64,000 bases of DNA from Candidatus Gastranaerophilales bacterium (GTDB taxonomy: Bacteria > Cyanobacteriota > Vampirovibrionia > Gastranaerophilales > Gastranaerophilaceae): NCBI GenBank assembly GCA_016280955.1, contig JAEEHV010000043.1, forward strand, positions 1 to 64,000. The letters run 5' to 3'. The notes below the pieces were generated by a model. That model did no database searches. It was not told where the DNA came from and was given only the letters and a program-made list of their open reading frames with translations. Below, in pieces: positions 40,294 to 49,786 of the stretch (positions within the stretch are counted from its first letter, which is position 1; each line of letters begins with the position of its first letter). The position numbers and the translations under genes are program-made.

Positions 40294-41409
40294 ATGCAAA
40301 TTACTCCAATCAATCAGGATAATACAAACTTTAAAGCACTCCACGTTACAAAGCAAGCTCTGAAAGCAATGGGAACTTCACGCAGAGCATTACTCAAAAA
40401 TCCGATAATAAAAGAAGCTGCCGATAAGTATGAGGTAGTCGTCAAACCCGCCAAAACATCCAGAAAAGTAAACCAAAATGCTAAATACAAAGGGCTTCAA
40501 TATGCCGGTGTTGCTTTAACATTTTCAGGTTTTATATGTAGTGGTGCAACAGCAGCCTTTCTCCACGGAACAGGCAGTCTTTACGGTCTTATGGGCGGCA
40601 TTTTAAGTGCCATAATCGGTCCGTTTATGATTTTTGCACCCAATTTACATAGCGATTGGTGCGAAGAACACAATGCAATGCTGATTCAGGCAGGTGAAAA
40701 TTTTGAGAACGATAAATTGTCAGGTCTAAAAACTAAACAGTATGAAATAGACGAGAATCTCCCAAGCTTAACAGCTGAGATACATAAACAAATTATGGAA
40801 GCAAAAATAGATAAAACCGATACAGATAATCTGTTTACAGCAGAAAATTATTTGGAAATGCTTAATGGACTTGCTCCTGATAAAAACACTTTAAATAAAA
40901 AAATCAATGAACAAGGTGATACGATTTTAACACAGTTCTTTGACGTTGTTCCCGATAAAAACGGAACTGCTTACAAACAAATTGTCAATATCCTGAAGAA
41001 TATTAAAGATATAGATTACAACCAAAAAGGAGCATTGGGAGTTTCTTGTCTTGAAAAAATTATGAACTCGGAAAACACAGAAGTATTGCCGTTAGTTAAA
41101 GATTTTGAATTTAATTATACTCCCGAACTTGAATTTGCATTTGCAAATATTCAAAATAAAAAATTTAAAAAAGAAATTTTGAAATTAAATATAAAATTCA
41201 ATGATATTTTGAATGCAGTTAAAATAAAATCAGACGAAGCATTGATGAAGCTTGAACCGCAACTGGATTCACCATTATGTAACAGAAATAAACTGGCAAA
41301 AGATATAGAAAGAACACTAAAAGATATGGAAGATCCTGTGTATGAAAATTGGTTTAAAAGCACTTATCTGAAATATATGAACACGGGAACTACGAATTTA
41401 ATTGATTAA
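40294..41409 (+). CDS. Hypothetical protein, lineage-specific type
   Basis: 371 aa; N-term MQITPINQDNTNFKALHV; two TMs. Confidence 0.7.
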   Translation: MQITPINQDNTNFKALHVTKQALKAMGTSRRALLKNPIIKEAADKYEVVVKPAKTSRKVNQNAKYKGLQYAGVALTFSGFICSGATAAFLHGTGSLYGLMGGILSAIIGPFMIFAPNLHSDWCEEHNAMLIQAGENFENDKLSGLKTKQYEIDENLPSLTAEIHKQIMEAKIDKTDTDNLFTAENYLEMLNGLAPDKNTLNKKINEQGDTILTQFFDVVPDKNGTAYKQIVNILKNIKDIDYNQKGALGVSCLEKIMNSENTEVLPLVKDFEFNYTPELEFAFANIQNKKFKKEILKLNIKFNDILNAVKIKSDEALMKLEPQLDSPLCNRNKLAKDIERTLKDMEDPVYENWFKSTYLKYMNTGTTNLID

Positions 41410-41553
41410 AGAATAAATAAAGTCATTTGTTACAAATATACTTAACTCCGTATATTTATCACCACCCACTTGAAATATAAAAATCAGCATAATACAATAA
41501 AATAGGTCGAAATATAGAATCAAGTTTGGAATCTTGAAGAAAGAAGGTTAATA

Positions 41554-41754
41554 ATGAAAGACGGAATACATCCTGATTATAAGAAAACCGTTATTAAATG
41601 TGTATGCGGTAACGAAATTGAAACAGGTTCGGTTGTAGATAATCTTACAGTTGAAATTTGTTCAAACTGCCACCCGTTCTATACAGGTCAGCAAAAAATT
41701 CTTGACTCAGAAGGACGTGTTGAAAGATTCAAAAAACGTTACGGTCAAAAATAA
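41554..41754 (+). CDS. rpmE: 50S ribosomal protein L31 (zinc-binding form)
   Basis: [26 protein letters not shown]...[29 protein letters not shown]. Confidence 0.97.
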   Translation: MKDGIHPDYKKTVIKCVCGNEIETGSVVDNLTVEICSNCHPFYTGQQKILDSEGRVERFKKRYGQK

Positions 41755-41770
41755 CGATTATAAAAGATTA

Positions 41771-41802
41771 AAAAAGCTGCTTCTTAAGAAGCAGTTTTTT
41801 TA
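41771..41802. terminator. Bidirectional intrinsic terminator between rpmE and the UDG gene
   Basis: AAAAAGCTGCTTCTTAAGAAGCAGTTTTTTT between convergent genes. Confidence 0.85.
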
Positions 41803-41803
41803 T

Positions 41804-42388
41804 TTACAACTTATCATATTCTCTTTTAATTTCCTGAATATCCTGCCACATAAGCCACTTTGGACTGCCTTTTTCTCGGGAGTCATTTCTCAGAAGATAA
41901 GAAGGATGAAAAATCGGCATAAGTTTTGCATCATGAACTATTTCACCGCCTTCGTACCATTTCCCCCTTATTTTTGTTATTCCGCCTACATTTCCTAAAA
42001 TAGACTGAACTGCAACATTTCCGCACAAAAGAATAATTTTCGGGTGAATTATATCAATCTGGGATTTCAAATATTCCCAGCAAGCTTCTTTTTCAGCAGG
42101 TTCAGGATTTCTGTTTTCAGGCGGTCTGCATTTTACTGTATTACAGATATAAACATCTCTTTTTCTTGTAAGTCCTACGGATTCAAAAATTCTGTCCAAA
42201 AGCTGTCCCGCTTTTCCGACAAAGGGCTTTCCTTCCTTATCTTCATAAAAGCCCGGAGCTTCACCGATAAGCATAAGTTTGGGGTTTGGAATACCATCCG
42301 AGAAAACAATATTATGCCTCGTTTCACCCAAAATACATTTGTGACAGTTTAAACAGTTTTTATAAACATTTTCCAGTTCTTCGTACAT
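41804..42388 (-). CDS. Uracil-DNA glycosylase, family 4-like (Fe-S)
   Basis: NCLNCHKCILGETRHNIVFSDGIPNPKLMLIGEAPGFYEDKEGKPFVGKAGQLLD...YICNTVKCRPPENRNPEPAE...HPSYLLR. Confidence 0.95.
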   Translation of the reverse strand: MYEELENVYKNCLNCHKCILGETRHNIVFSDGIPNPKLMLIGEAPGFYEDKEGKPFVGKAGQLLDRIFESVGLTRKRDVYICNTVKCRPPENRNPEPAEKEACWEYLKSQIDIIHPKIILLCGNVAVQSILGNVGGITKIRGKWYEGGEIVHDAKLMPIFHPSYLLRNDSREKGSPKWLMWQDIQEIKREYDKL

Positions 42389-42468
42389 ATAAGATATTAT
42401 ATCTCAAATAATATAAATGTTTTTAGTACTGCAAAATTATGGTATAATCAGAAAAGAAAGAGGTTTAT

Positions 42469-44766
42469 ATGTACGAATTCCCGTTTGAACTTGATGATTT
42501 TCAAAAAGAAGCTTGTGATTATATAACAGACGGAAAGAGTGTTGTCGTTTGTGCCCCGACAGGAGCAGGTAAAACAGTTATTGCACAGCATGCAATTCAT
42601 TGTGCTTTAGAAACAGGTAAACGGGTTTTTTACACAACACCCTTAAAGGCTCTTTCAAATCAAAAATTCAGCGATTTTTCAGAGCAATATGGTGCTGATA
42701 AAGTCGGTCTTCTGACCGGTGATACTTCTTTTAACCGTGATGCTCAGATTGTCGTTATGACTACGGAAGTTTTCAGAAACATGCTTTACGGCACAAATTT
42801 CGGTTCCGTAACAGATAACATGAAAGAGGTCCGGTATGTAATTTTAGACGAAGTTCATTACATGAATGACGAACAAAGAGGAACAGTTTGGGAAGAAAGT
42901 ATAATATACTGTCCAACAAATGTTCAGATTATTGCACTTTCTGCAACCGTTGCAAACGCTGATAAACTCACAGACTGGATTAATACAGTACATTCCAAAA
43001 CGGAACTCATTAATACTGATTTTCGTCCGGTTCCACTAAGGTTCTACTATTTTGATTCCTCTCAGCCGCATACAATTCTGCCTCTGTTGACACCGTCAGG
43101 TGCTTTAAATAAAAAAATCAAACCTGAAAAAAAACAATTCAGAAGGGGAAAACCTGTTTCAAAACGCAACACGGTAAAAGACGTTATAAGAGTTCTGCAC
43201 GATAAAGATATGCTCCCTGCAATATATTTTACTTTTTCAAGAAAAAAATGTGACGAGCAGATGGAACATTGTGCTGATTTATGTCTTGTTAGCCCAAAAG
43301 AACAGGAAGAAATCAGACAGATTATAGATGATTATATTGCAGAAAACCCTTATTTATACAAAAACAAACACATAGAATATTTGCTATTGGGAGTAGCCTC
43401 TCACCATGCCGGTTTACTTCCCGGGTGGAAAATTCTGGTTGAAAAACTTTTCCAAAAAGGTCTTATCAAAGTTGTATTTGCAACAGAAACACTTGCTGCC
43501 GGAATAAATATGCCGGCACGTTCTACCGTAATAAGTTCTATTAGCAAACGAACAGATTCCGGACACAGAACACTGACACCAAGTGAATTTTTACAAATGT
43601 CGGGACGTGCCGGAAGAAGAGGTATGGACGAAATAGGATATGTTACTATTGTAGGAACAGCTTTCCAAACTCCTGAAGAAGTAGCGGAACTTGTACTAAG
43701 TGATGCAAATCCGCTTGAAAGCAAATTTTCACCAAGTTATTCAATGGTTCTAAACCTTCTACAAAGATTTACGATAGAAGAAGCCAAAGAGCTTGTTCTT
43801 AAGAGCTTTGGCTATTTTTCATCAAATTCAAGGGTTGAGCCGCTGCTGAAACTACAAGCTGAAAATCAAAAATTAATTGATGAATGTAATTCTTTTAGCT
43901 GTTTCTGCAAACGTACTAATCAGGATTTACTGGATTACAATAAGGTAAGAGAGATTTACGTACAAAACCGCAGAACTTTTAAAGTTATCCAAAAGCAGGA
44001 AAAAAAGAAAAACAGACCGCTTAGCGAAGAAGCACAGGAATTTGGCAGACAGAATAAAATTATGCTTGATAAAATGCACGGCTACGAATGCGACACCTGT
44101 AAATTGTTTAAAAAACATATGAAAAGTATTGAGCTGCTAAACAGATATGAAGCAAAACAAAAACAGCTTACAAAAGAAATAGAAAAACAAAAAGATATAT
44201 TCTGGAACAGATTTTTGTCACATCGTGCAGTACTGGAAGAATACGGATATTTAAAAGATGATTACCCAAACGAACAGGGAATAATTATATCTCAGCTTCG
44301 CTCTGAAAATGAACTGTTTTTGGCACTGATAATATTTTCCGGATTACTGGAAGATTTGACACCTGCAGAATTAGCCTCTGTCATTTGCGCCATTACAACA
44401 GAAGATATGCGAGCTGACTTATATTCACAACTTCCATTCTCGCCAAACGTCAGAAAAAAATTAAACAAAATTAAAGATATTAAACGAGCATTAGAAAAGA
44501 AACAAAAAACATACGATGTTGAAGATCCGATGTATATAAACGGATTTTACTCACCTTTAATTGAGATGTGGGTAAACGGTGCAGAATGGGATTCAATAGT
44601 CGACGAAGTTGAGATGGGCGAAGGTGATATTGTCAGAACCTTTAAACGTGTAATAGACGTACTGCGGCAGTTGTGTACGATATCAGGTATTCCGGAGGCT
44701 TTGGCGTTTACTGCAAGAGAAGCAATAAACCTCATAAACAGAAGCCCGATTGATATTGATGGGTAA
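42469..44766 (+). CDS. SKI2-like DEAD/DExH-box RNA helicase
   Basis: APTGAGKTVIAQ, DEVHYMND, SATVANADKLTDWI, QMSGRAGRRGMDEIGY; Mtr4/Ski2-like C-terminal region. Confidence 0.93.
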   Translation: MYEFPFELDDFQKEACDYITDGKSVVVCAPTGAGKTVIAQHAIHCALETGKRVFYTTPLKALSNQKFSDFSEQYGADKVGLLTGDTSFNRDAQIVVMTTEVFRNMLYGTNFGSVTDNMKEVRYVILDEVHYMNDEQRGTVWEESIIYCPTNVQIIALSATVANADKLTDWINTVHSKTELINTDFRPVPLRFYYFDSSQPHTILPLLTPSGALNKKIKPEKKQFRRGKPVSKRNTVKDVIRVLHDKDMLPAIYFTFSRKKCDEQMEHCADLCLVSPKEQEEIRQIIDDYIAENPYLYKNKHIEYLLLGVASHHAGLLPGWKILVEKLFQKGLIKVVFATETLAAGINMPARSTVISSISKRTDSGHRTLTPSEFLQMSGRAGRRGMDEIGYVTIVGTAFQTPEEVAELVLSDANPLESKFSPSYSMVLNLLQRFTIEEAKELVLKSFGYFSSNSRVEPLLKLQAENQKLIDECNSFSCFCKRTNQDLLDYNKVREIYVQNRRTFKVIQKQEKKKNRPLSEEAQEFGRQNKIMLDKMHGYECDTCKLFKKHMKSIELLNRYEAKQKQLTKEIEKQKDIFWNRFLSHRAVLEEYGYLKDDYPNEQGIIISQLRSENELFLALIIFSGLLEDLTPAELASVICAITTEDMRADLYSQLPFSPNVRKKLNKIKDIKRALEKKQKTYDVEDPMYINGFYSPLIEMWVNGAEWDSIVDEVEMGEGDIVRTFKRVIDVLRQLCTISGIPEALAFTAREAINLINRSPIDIDG

Positions 44767-44840
44767 ATAATAAGAGTAATATTATAAATTTAGCAATTCC
44801 ATGCTATAATAGAGCAACAGATTAGGAAAAGGAGATATAA

Positions 44841-45176
44841 ATGAATACAGCAACTATCATCGGAAGAGCAGGGCAGGATGCCGAAATTAAATATTTTGAA
44901 TCAGGCAAAGTTAAAACAACATTTTCATTGGCAGTTAACCGTTATGATGCCAAAACAAAAACAGAAGTTCCTGATTGGTTTAATGTTGAAGTTTGGGATA
45001 AACAGGCAGAGTTTGCCGGTGAATATTTAAAAAAAGGCAGAGAAGTTGCTGTTGACGGAAGAATATCCATAAGCAAATGGACTGATCAGACCGGGGAAGA
45101 AAGAGAAAGATTTCTTATCGTTGCAAATCAAATCAGACTTTTGGGCTCAAAAAGAGATGCTCAGGAGCAAATATAA
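44841..45176 (+). CDS. ssb: Single-stranded DNA-binding protein (short, no acidic tail)
   Basis: MNTATIIGRAGQDAEIKYFESGKVKTTFSLAVNR...WFNVEVWDKQAEFAGEYLKKGREVAVDGRI. Confidence 0.93.
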   Translation: MNTATIIGRAGQDAEIKYFESGKVKTTFSLAVNRYDAKTKTEVPDWFNVEVWDKQAEFAGEYLKKGREVAVDGRISISKWTDQTGEERERFLIVANQIRLLGSKRDAQEQI

Positions 45177-45189
45177 GATTGGAATATAG

Positions 45190-46497
45190 ATGATTTTTAC
45201 AGACTTAGTTGGGATTATTGCAGATGATTTAACCGGAGCAAATGATACAGCTCTGCAGTTCCATAATCAGGGTGCAAAAACAAAGATTTTGCTGGATTCA
45301 GACTATACACCGGACAGAAAAGATTTAACAGAAGTTTGGGCTATTTCAAGCGAATCAAGAAACTGTAGTGCGGAAGAAGCTGTAAAACGGGTTACTGCCG
45401 TAGCAAACACTTTTATTAATAACTTTTCAATTGAATATTATTATAAAAAAATTGATTCTACACTCAGAGGCCATATTGCAACAGAAACACTTACACTGCT
45501 TGATATTCTTGAATACGATGCCGCGGTAATAATGCCGGCATTTCCTCAGGAAGGCAGAATAACAGTAGGCGGATATCATTTGTTAAAAGGGATTCCGATA
45601 GGCAGAACCGAAATAGCAATTGATCCGCACTCTCCTATATTGGAATCACATATACCCACACTGCTAAAATCACAACTTGACAATGAGCAAAAAGAACTTA
45701 TCGGAACTCTTGACCTGAAAACAATCATGAATGGAGCTGGTCCTATACTTATAAGGATAAATGAACTAATCAGAGAAGGCAAAAAACTTATTGTTGCTGA
45801 TTCAACCTCAATTACAGATATTGAACAAATTGCACTTGCCATAAAAAAATGCGATAAGAAAATATTACCGACAGGTACGGCAGCAGGAGCTCAGGTTCTC
45901 GGTAAGATATGGCTTGCCGACATAGAAAATCAGCCTGAAACAATTAAAATACCAAAATTACCGAAATTGATTATTTCAGGAACCGCAACACAAATTACGG
46001 CAGAGCAAATTACAAAACTTGAACAATCTGATGATTATGACAATGTAAACTTTATTCCGCTTGAAATCAGGGACATAGTTTGCGGTGTTGATGACGAACT
46101 TGTTTCAAGAGTTGTAACGAATCTTAAGAGCGGTGTAACGGTATGTATTCATACCTCTCACCTTATTACTAATTTTGACGGATTTTCTGACGATTCTCTG
46201 ACGGCAGAATTAACAAAAGAAAAACTTGCATCCATGATTACGGATTATCTTGCAGAACTAACAAAACAAATAGTGGGCGAGATTGAAGTTATGCTTATTA
46301 CACTTGGCGGAGAAACATCATACAAATGCTGTTCTCGTCTTGAATCAAAAATGCTTAGACTTATTGATGAAGTTTCACCGGCAATATCACTATGCTCAGA
46401 TGCTAACAATCAATGGATTGTAACAAAATCAGGTAATCTTGGCAAGAGTAAAACACTTATTGATATTCTTAATTATTTCGGATTTCATGAATGTTAA
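45190..46497 (+). CDS. Four-carbon acid sugar kinase family (DUF1537/OtnK-like)
   Basis: GIIADDLTGANDTALQF...AISSESRNCSAEEA...KKIDSTLRGHIATE...PAFPQEGRITVGGYHLLKGIPI. Confidence 0.9.
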   Translation: MIFTDLVGIIADDLTGANDTALQFHNQGAKTKILLDSDYTPDRKDLTEVWAISSESRNCSAEEAVKRVTAVANTFINNFSIEYYYKKIDSTLRGHIATETLTLLDILEYDAAVIMPAFPQEGRITVGGYHLLKGIPIGRTEIAIDPHSPILESHIPTLLKSQLDNEQKELIGTLDLKTIMNGAGPILIRINELIREGKKLIVADSTSITDIEQIALAIKKCDKKILPTGTAAGAQVLGKIWLADIENQPETIKIPKLPKLIISGTATQITAEQITKLEQSDDYDNVNFIPLEIRDIVCGVDDELVSRVVTNLKSGVTVCIHTSHLITNFDGFSDDSLTAELTKEKLASMITDYLAELTKQIVGEIEVMLITLGGETSYKCCSRLESKMLRLIDEVSPAISLCSDANNQWIVTKSGNLGKSKTLIDILNYFGFHEC

Positions 46498-48197
46498 AAT
46501 TTTCTAAAAAAAACATTTGCATATATGCTCTTTTATTGGTGTTTTTAACATTTCTGACTATTAATAATTATTACGAAAGAATAGGCGAACAGACAATAAA
46601 AGATGTAATATCGCCGGTTGAATTTTCATTTGAAAACGGTGAAATTTACAAAATTGAAAATTGCCAAATTTTTGATGCCGGATACACACAAAATAATAAA
46701 ATCCTTGCCGAAAAACTTAAAATAACTGAAGATGAAGCATTTATTCTCGGTAATTTGGGAATGTATTTTACCAAAAACATATTGCTAAACAGAAAAGTTC
46801 ATCCTCAGGAAAATGATTTAATATATAACAAATTTTCATACAGTACCAGACTGGAAAACTCACCTTTCTGTATTAAAGATGGTACTCCCGCAAATCCGAA
46901 TGCATTTCAGAAACAAATCGAATACGTTAAAAAGAGTAACTACGTCATTATTGATTTGGATACGGATAAATCATATAAATTGTCCGAGGAAAATCTTAAA
47001 AATATTAAAAACTTTGTCTTAATAAGAAAAGGCAATATAAAAACAAATACCGTAAATAATAAACAAGAAACAATATCAAATAATTCAAAATACCCTCATT
47101 CCGTAACATCAGAAAATATTAAGCTCATAGTCTCTGATTTTACCTCTAAAACTATGCCTGACAGAAATTGTTCTTCGGACATTTGCAGAGAAATTTTATC
47201 CAATATAAATAAATCAAAAACTTCAATCGACATTGCAATATATGGTTATTCTTCGACTCCGGTAATTGAAGAAGCCCTGAAAAATGCTGTTGCAAGAGGT
47301 GTTAAAATAAGACTGATTTATGATATTGATTCACAGGGAAATAATATTTATCCTGATACCGGAATTTTAACAAAATTAATTTCCGAAATAAAAAACGACA
47401 GCAACTCAAAAGAAGTCAACAATACTATGCATGATAAATTTTACATTTTCGACAGCAAAATTGTCATAACAGGCTCCGCAAACCTTTCGCATACGGATAT
47501 GTCAGGGTACAATTCTAACATAATTGCAGTTATAAACTCGGAAAAAACGGCAAAGTTTTTTGAGGATGAATTTAATCAGATGTTTAGCGGTAAATTCCAC
47601 AATGACAAAATATCCATACCGAATAAAACAGACACAAACATAGAAGTATTCTTTTCACCGCAGGATAAGCCCATAACAAACCGCGTGCTCAGATTAATAC
47701 AGGATTCCAAACAATATATCTACATTCCTGCTTTTGTTATTACCGAAAAAAGAATAACTTCGGAATTAATTAAAGCAAAAAACAGGGGAGTTGATGTAAA
47801 AGTTATAACCGATGCCCTTAATGCTTCAACACAACATTCAAAACATAAAGAACTTCGTGCAGCAAATATTAGTGTAAAAGCAGAAAACTATGCCGGTAAA
47901 ATGCACTCAAAATCAATGATAATTGATGATACGTATGTTGTTTTAGGCTCAATGAATTTTTCTAACAGCGGAGAAAATAAAAACGACGAAAATGTTATTG
48001 TGCTGAAGGATACAAAAGCTGCAAAATTTTATCGTGAATTTTTTGAATACCAATGGAATAAAATACCTGATAAGTGGCTAAAATATACCCCCAGAGCCGA
48101 AGGTAAAGATTCAATCGGCTCATGCTCAGACGGAATCGACAACAACTATGACGGAAAAACAGATAAAGATGATACTGCCTGCAAGCGAAAAAATTAA
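46491..48197 (+). CDS. Secreted/membrane-anchored phospholipase D-like protein with two HKD motifs
   Basis: N-term signal/TM; HDKFYIFDSKIVITGSANLS and HSKSMIIDDTYVVLGSMNFSNSGENKNDEN; C-term CSDGIDNNYDGKTDKDDTAC. Confidence 0.88.
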   Translation: MLKFSKKNICIYALLLVFLTFLTINNYYERIGEQTIKDVISPVEFSFENGEIYKIENCQIFDAGYTQNNKILAEKLKITEDEAFILGNLGMYFTKNILLNRKVHPQENDLIYNKFSYSTRLENSPFCIKDGTPANPNAFQKQIEYVKKSNYVIIDLDTDKSYKLSEENLKNIKNFVLIRKGNIKTNTVNNKQETISNNSKYPHSVTSENIKLIVSDFTSKTMPDRNCSSDICREILSNINKSKTSIDIAIYGYSSTPVIEEALKNAVARGVKIRLIYDIDSQGNNIYPDTGILTKLISEIKNDSNSKEVNNTMHDKFYIFDSKIVITGSANLSHTDMSGYNSNIIAVINSEKTAKFFEDEFNQMFSGKFHNDKISIPNKTDTNIEVFFSPQDKPITNRVLRLIQDSKQYIYIPAFVITEKRITSELIKAKNRGVDVKVITDALNASTQHSKHKELRAANISVKAENYAGKMHSKSMIIDDTYVVLGSMNFSNSGENKNDENVIVLKDTKAAKFYREFFEYQWNKIPDKWLKYTPRAEGKDSIGSCSDGIDNNYDGKTDKDDTACKRKN

Positions 48198-48742
48198 CGT
48201 TTAAAAGCTCCCCAAGCACGAATAAAACCTTTTTCGTACTTTATCAGATAGTATCCGCCTTCTTTTACATAATCAATTGTTGCTTCCATGTGTTCATATT
48301 CCTGCGGCGGCGTTGCTCCTGTTACGGTATATTTTTTATTAATAATTTCCTGCATTTTATCTTTCCGCTTTTTCTTTGCCCTTGCCCGTTTTTCATCTTT
48401 TGTAAGTTCTTTTTTTGAAGCATACAATTTTCTGACTTCACTTTTGTTTTCTTCAAGTTTAAACACAGGAACAATCGCCCTTAGTTCTTTTGATTCTATC
48501 AGGTACAAAAATTCCCTGTCATCAGAGAGTGCAAGCTGATAATATCCGGGAGCTATAAAATTTCCGTTATGGTCAGGTATATAGTCAGGAATCAGCAGTG
48601 GCGGCTGCTCGTCTGTCGGTATGGAATATCTGTATATACTGCCCTGATGAACCGTTAATCCTGACGGTATAACAGGATATGGTGCAGCCGGTGCCAAATA
48701 ATCTATATCTCTGAGGGCTGGTGTAACAATTCCGTCTATCAT
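48194..48742 (-). CDS. Hypothetical protein, translationally coupled to rnpA
   Basis: 182 aa; 4-nt overlap with the rnpA stop; basic Lys/Arg-rich middle (KKELTKDEKRARAKKKRKDK). Confidence 0.7.
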   Translation of the reverse strand: MIDGIVTPALRDIDYLAPAAPYPVIPSGLTVHQGSIYRYSIPTDEQPPLLIPDYIPDHNGNFIAPGYYQLALSDDREFLYLIESKELRAIVPVFKLEENKSEVRKLYASKKELTKDEKRARAKKKRKDKMQEIINKKYTVTGATPPQEYEHMEATIDYVKEGGYYLIKYEKGFIRAWGAFKR

Positions 48743-49083
48743 ATTTTATAAACCAACTTTCTTATAGCTTCATCTACAAATTTAAAATCTTTATCAATCA
48801 GTTTGGAAGAAGCAACAAATATAAGAGAAATGTATTTATCGGACACAGAACCTTCTTTAATTAAGAGTCTGTAGCTTTCCCGCATAAGCCGCTTAATTCT
48901 GTTTCGTTTTACTGCCCTTTTATGAATTTTTTTACTCACAACAAAACCTACTTTTGTCGGATAGTCATTATTCTTATTTTTACCGACAAACATTGTTATT
49001 CCGTCTTTATGGACAGCTTTACCTGTTTTATATGTAGCAGTGTAAGCAGAACGTTTTTTTAGCCTGTATTCCTTTGGTAACAT
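48739..49083 (-). CDS. rnpA: Ribonuclease P protein component
   Basis: MLPKEYRLKKRSAYTATYKTGK...KVGFVVSKKIHKRAVKRNRIKRLMRESYRL. Confidence 0.96.
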   Translation of the reverse strand: MLPKEYRLKKRSAYTATYKTGKAVHKDGITMFVGKNKNNDYPTKVGFVVSKKIHKRAVKRNRIKRLMRESYRLLIKEGSVSDKYISLIFVASSKLIDKDFKFVDEAIRKLVYKI

Positions 49084-49207
49084 ACAAACATCATACTATA
49101 AGAAAAATACTCATGTAAATAAATGTAACAATTTCTAAAAATCAACCGTATTTCTCTAAAGTTTTTATGAAAAAAACCGATATATCAACTGTAAGGAGAA
49201 TTAAATA

Positions 49208-49786
49208 ATGTCAGAAGATTTTGAAATAGATAAGGATTCTCAAGGGGAACAAGAAAATGAGTCAGGGACTCAGGAACGAAAAGTTATTGACGAAGCTAAT
49301 TATAAAGTCAGAGCACCCCGGGAAAACGGACCTACTGCTGTCGGCAGAGGCGGAGATCCTTTATTCAGACGTATTCGTGCTACAAAAGAACAGCTAATTG
49401 AACTTATGGAAGAAACTCAGACTGTTCAGGATTGGGTTCAGAGAGAAACCAGTAATAATGTAGCTTTAAGTTGTCTTGAAAATGAAGATTTAAAAGAAAT
49501 TTACTTTGCTATTAAAGACGGTTTCGGTGAATACGGAAGAATTTCACTGATGGGCTATAAAACTCCTTATGGTGTAGAAATACCAAGATTAAAAATATAT
49601 GATAAAAACGGTGAAGTAATAGAAGTTTTAACCGGACCTATGGCGATTGATGAACTTAACAGAAGGGCTGTTGCTTACAAAAATACACAAAAGGGCTATG
49701 AAGCACTGCCAATTGAAGGAAATGAACCGCAGGATGAATGTGTAATTGGCGATTATAGCGGTAATCCTGATGATTACGTTAATTAG
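49208..49786 (+). CDS. Hypothetical protein
   Basis: 192 aa ORF with SD TAAGGAGAA; no family recognised. Confidence 0.7.
   Translation: MSEDFEIDKDSQGEQENESGTQERKVIDEANYKVRAPRENGPTAVGRGGDPLFRRIRATKEQLIELMEETQTVQDWVQRETSNNVALSCLENEDLKEIYFAIKDGFGEYGRISLMGYKTPYGVEIPRLKIYDKNGEVIEVLTGPMAIDELNRRAVAYKNTQKGYEALPIEGNEPQDECVIGDYSGNPDDYVN

Noticed and set aside
49084-49207. oriC near rnpA
   Set aside because: No dnaA/rpmH neighbours and no cluster of TTATCCACA-type DnaA boxes recognised in the intergenic region.
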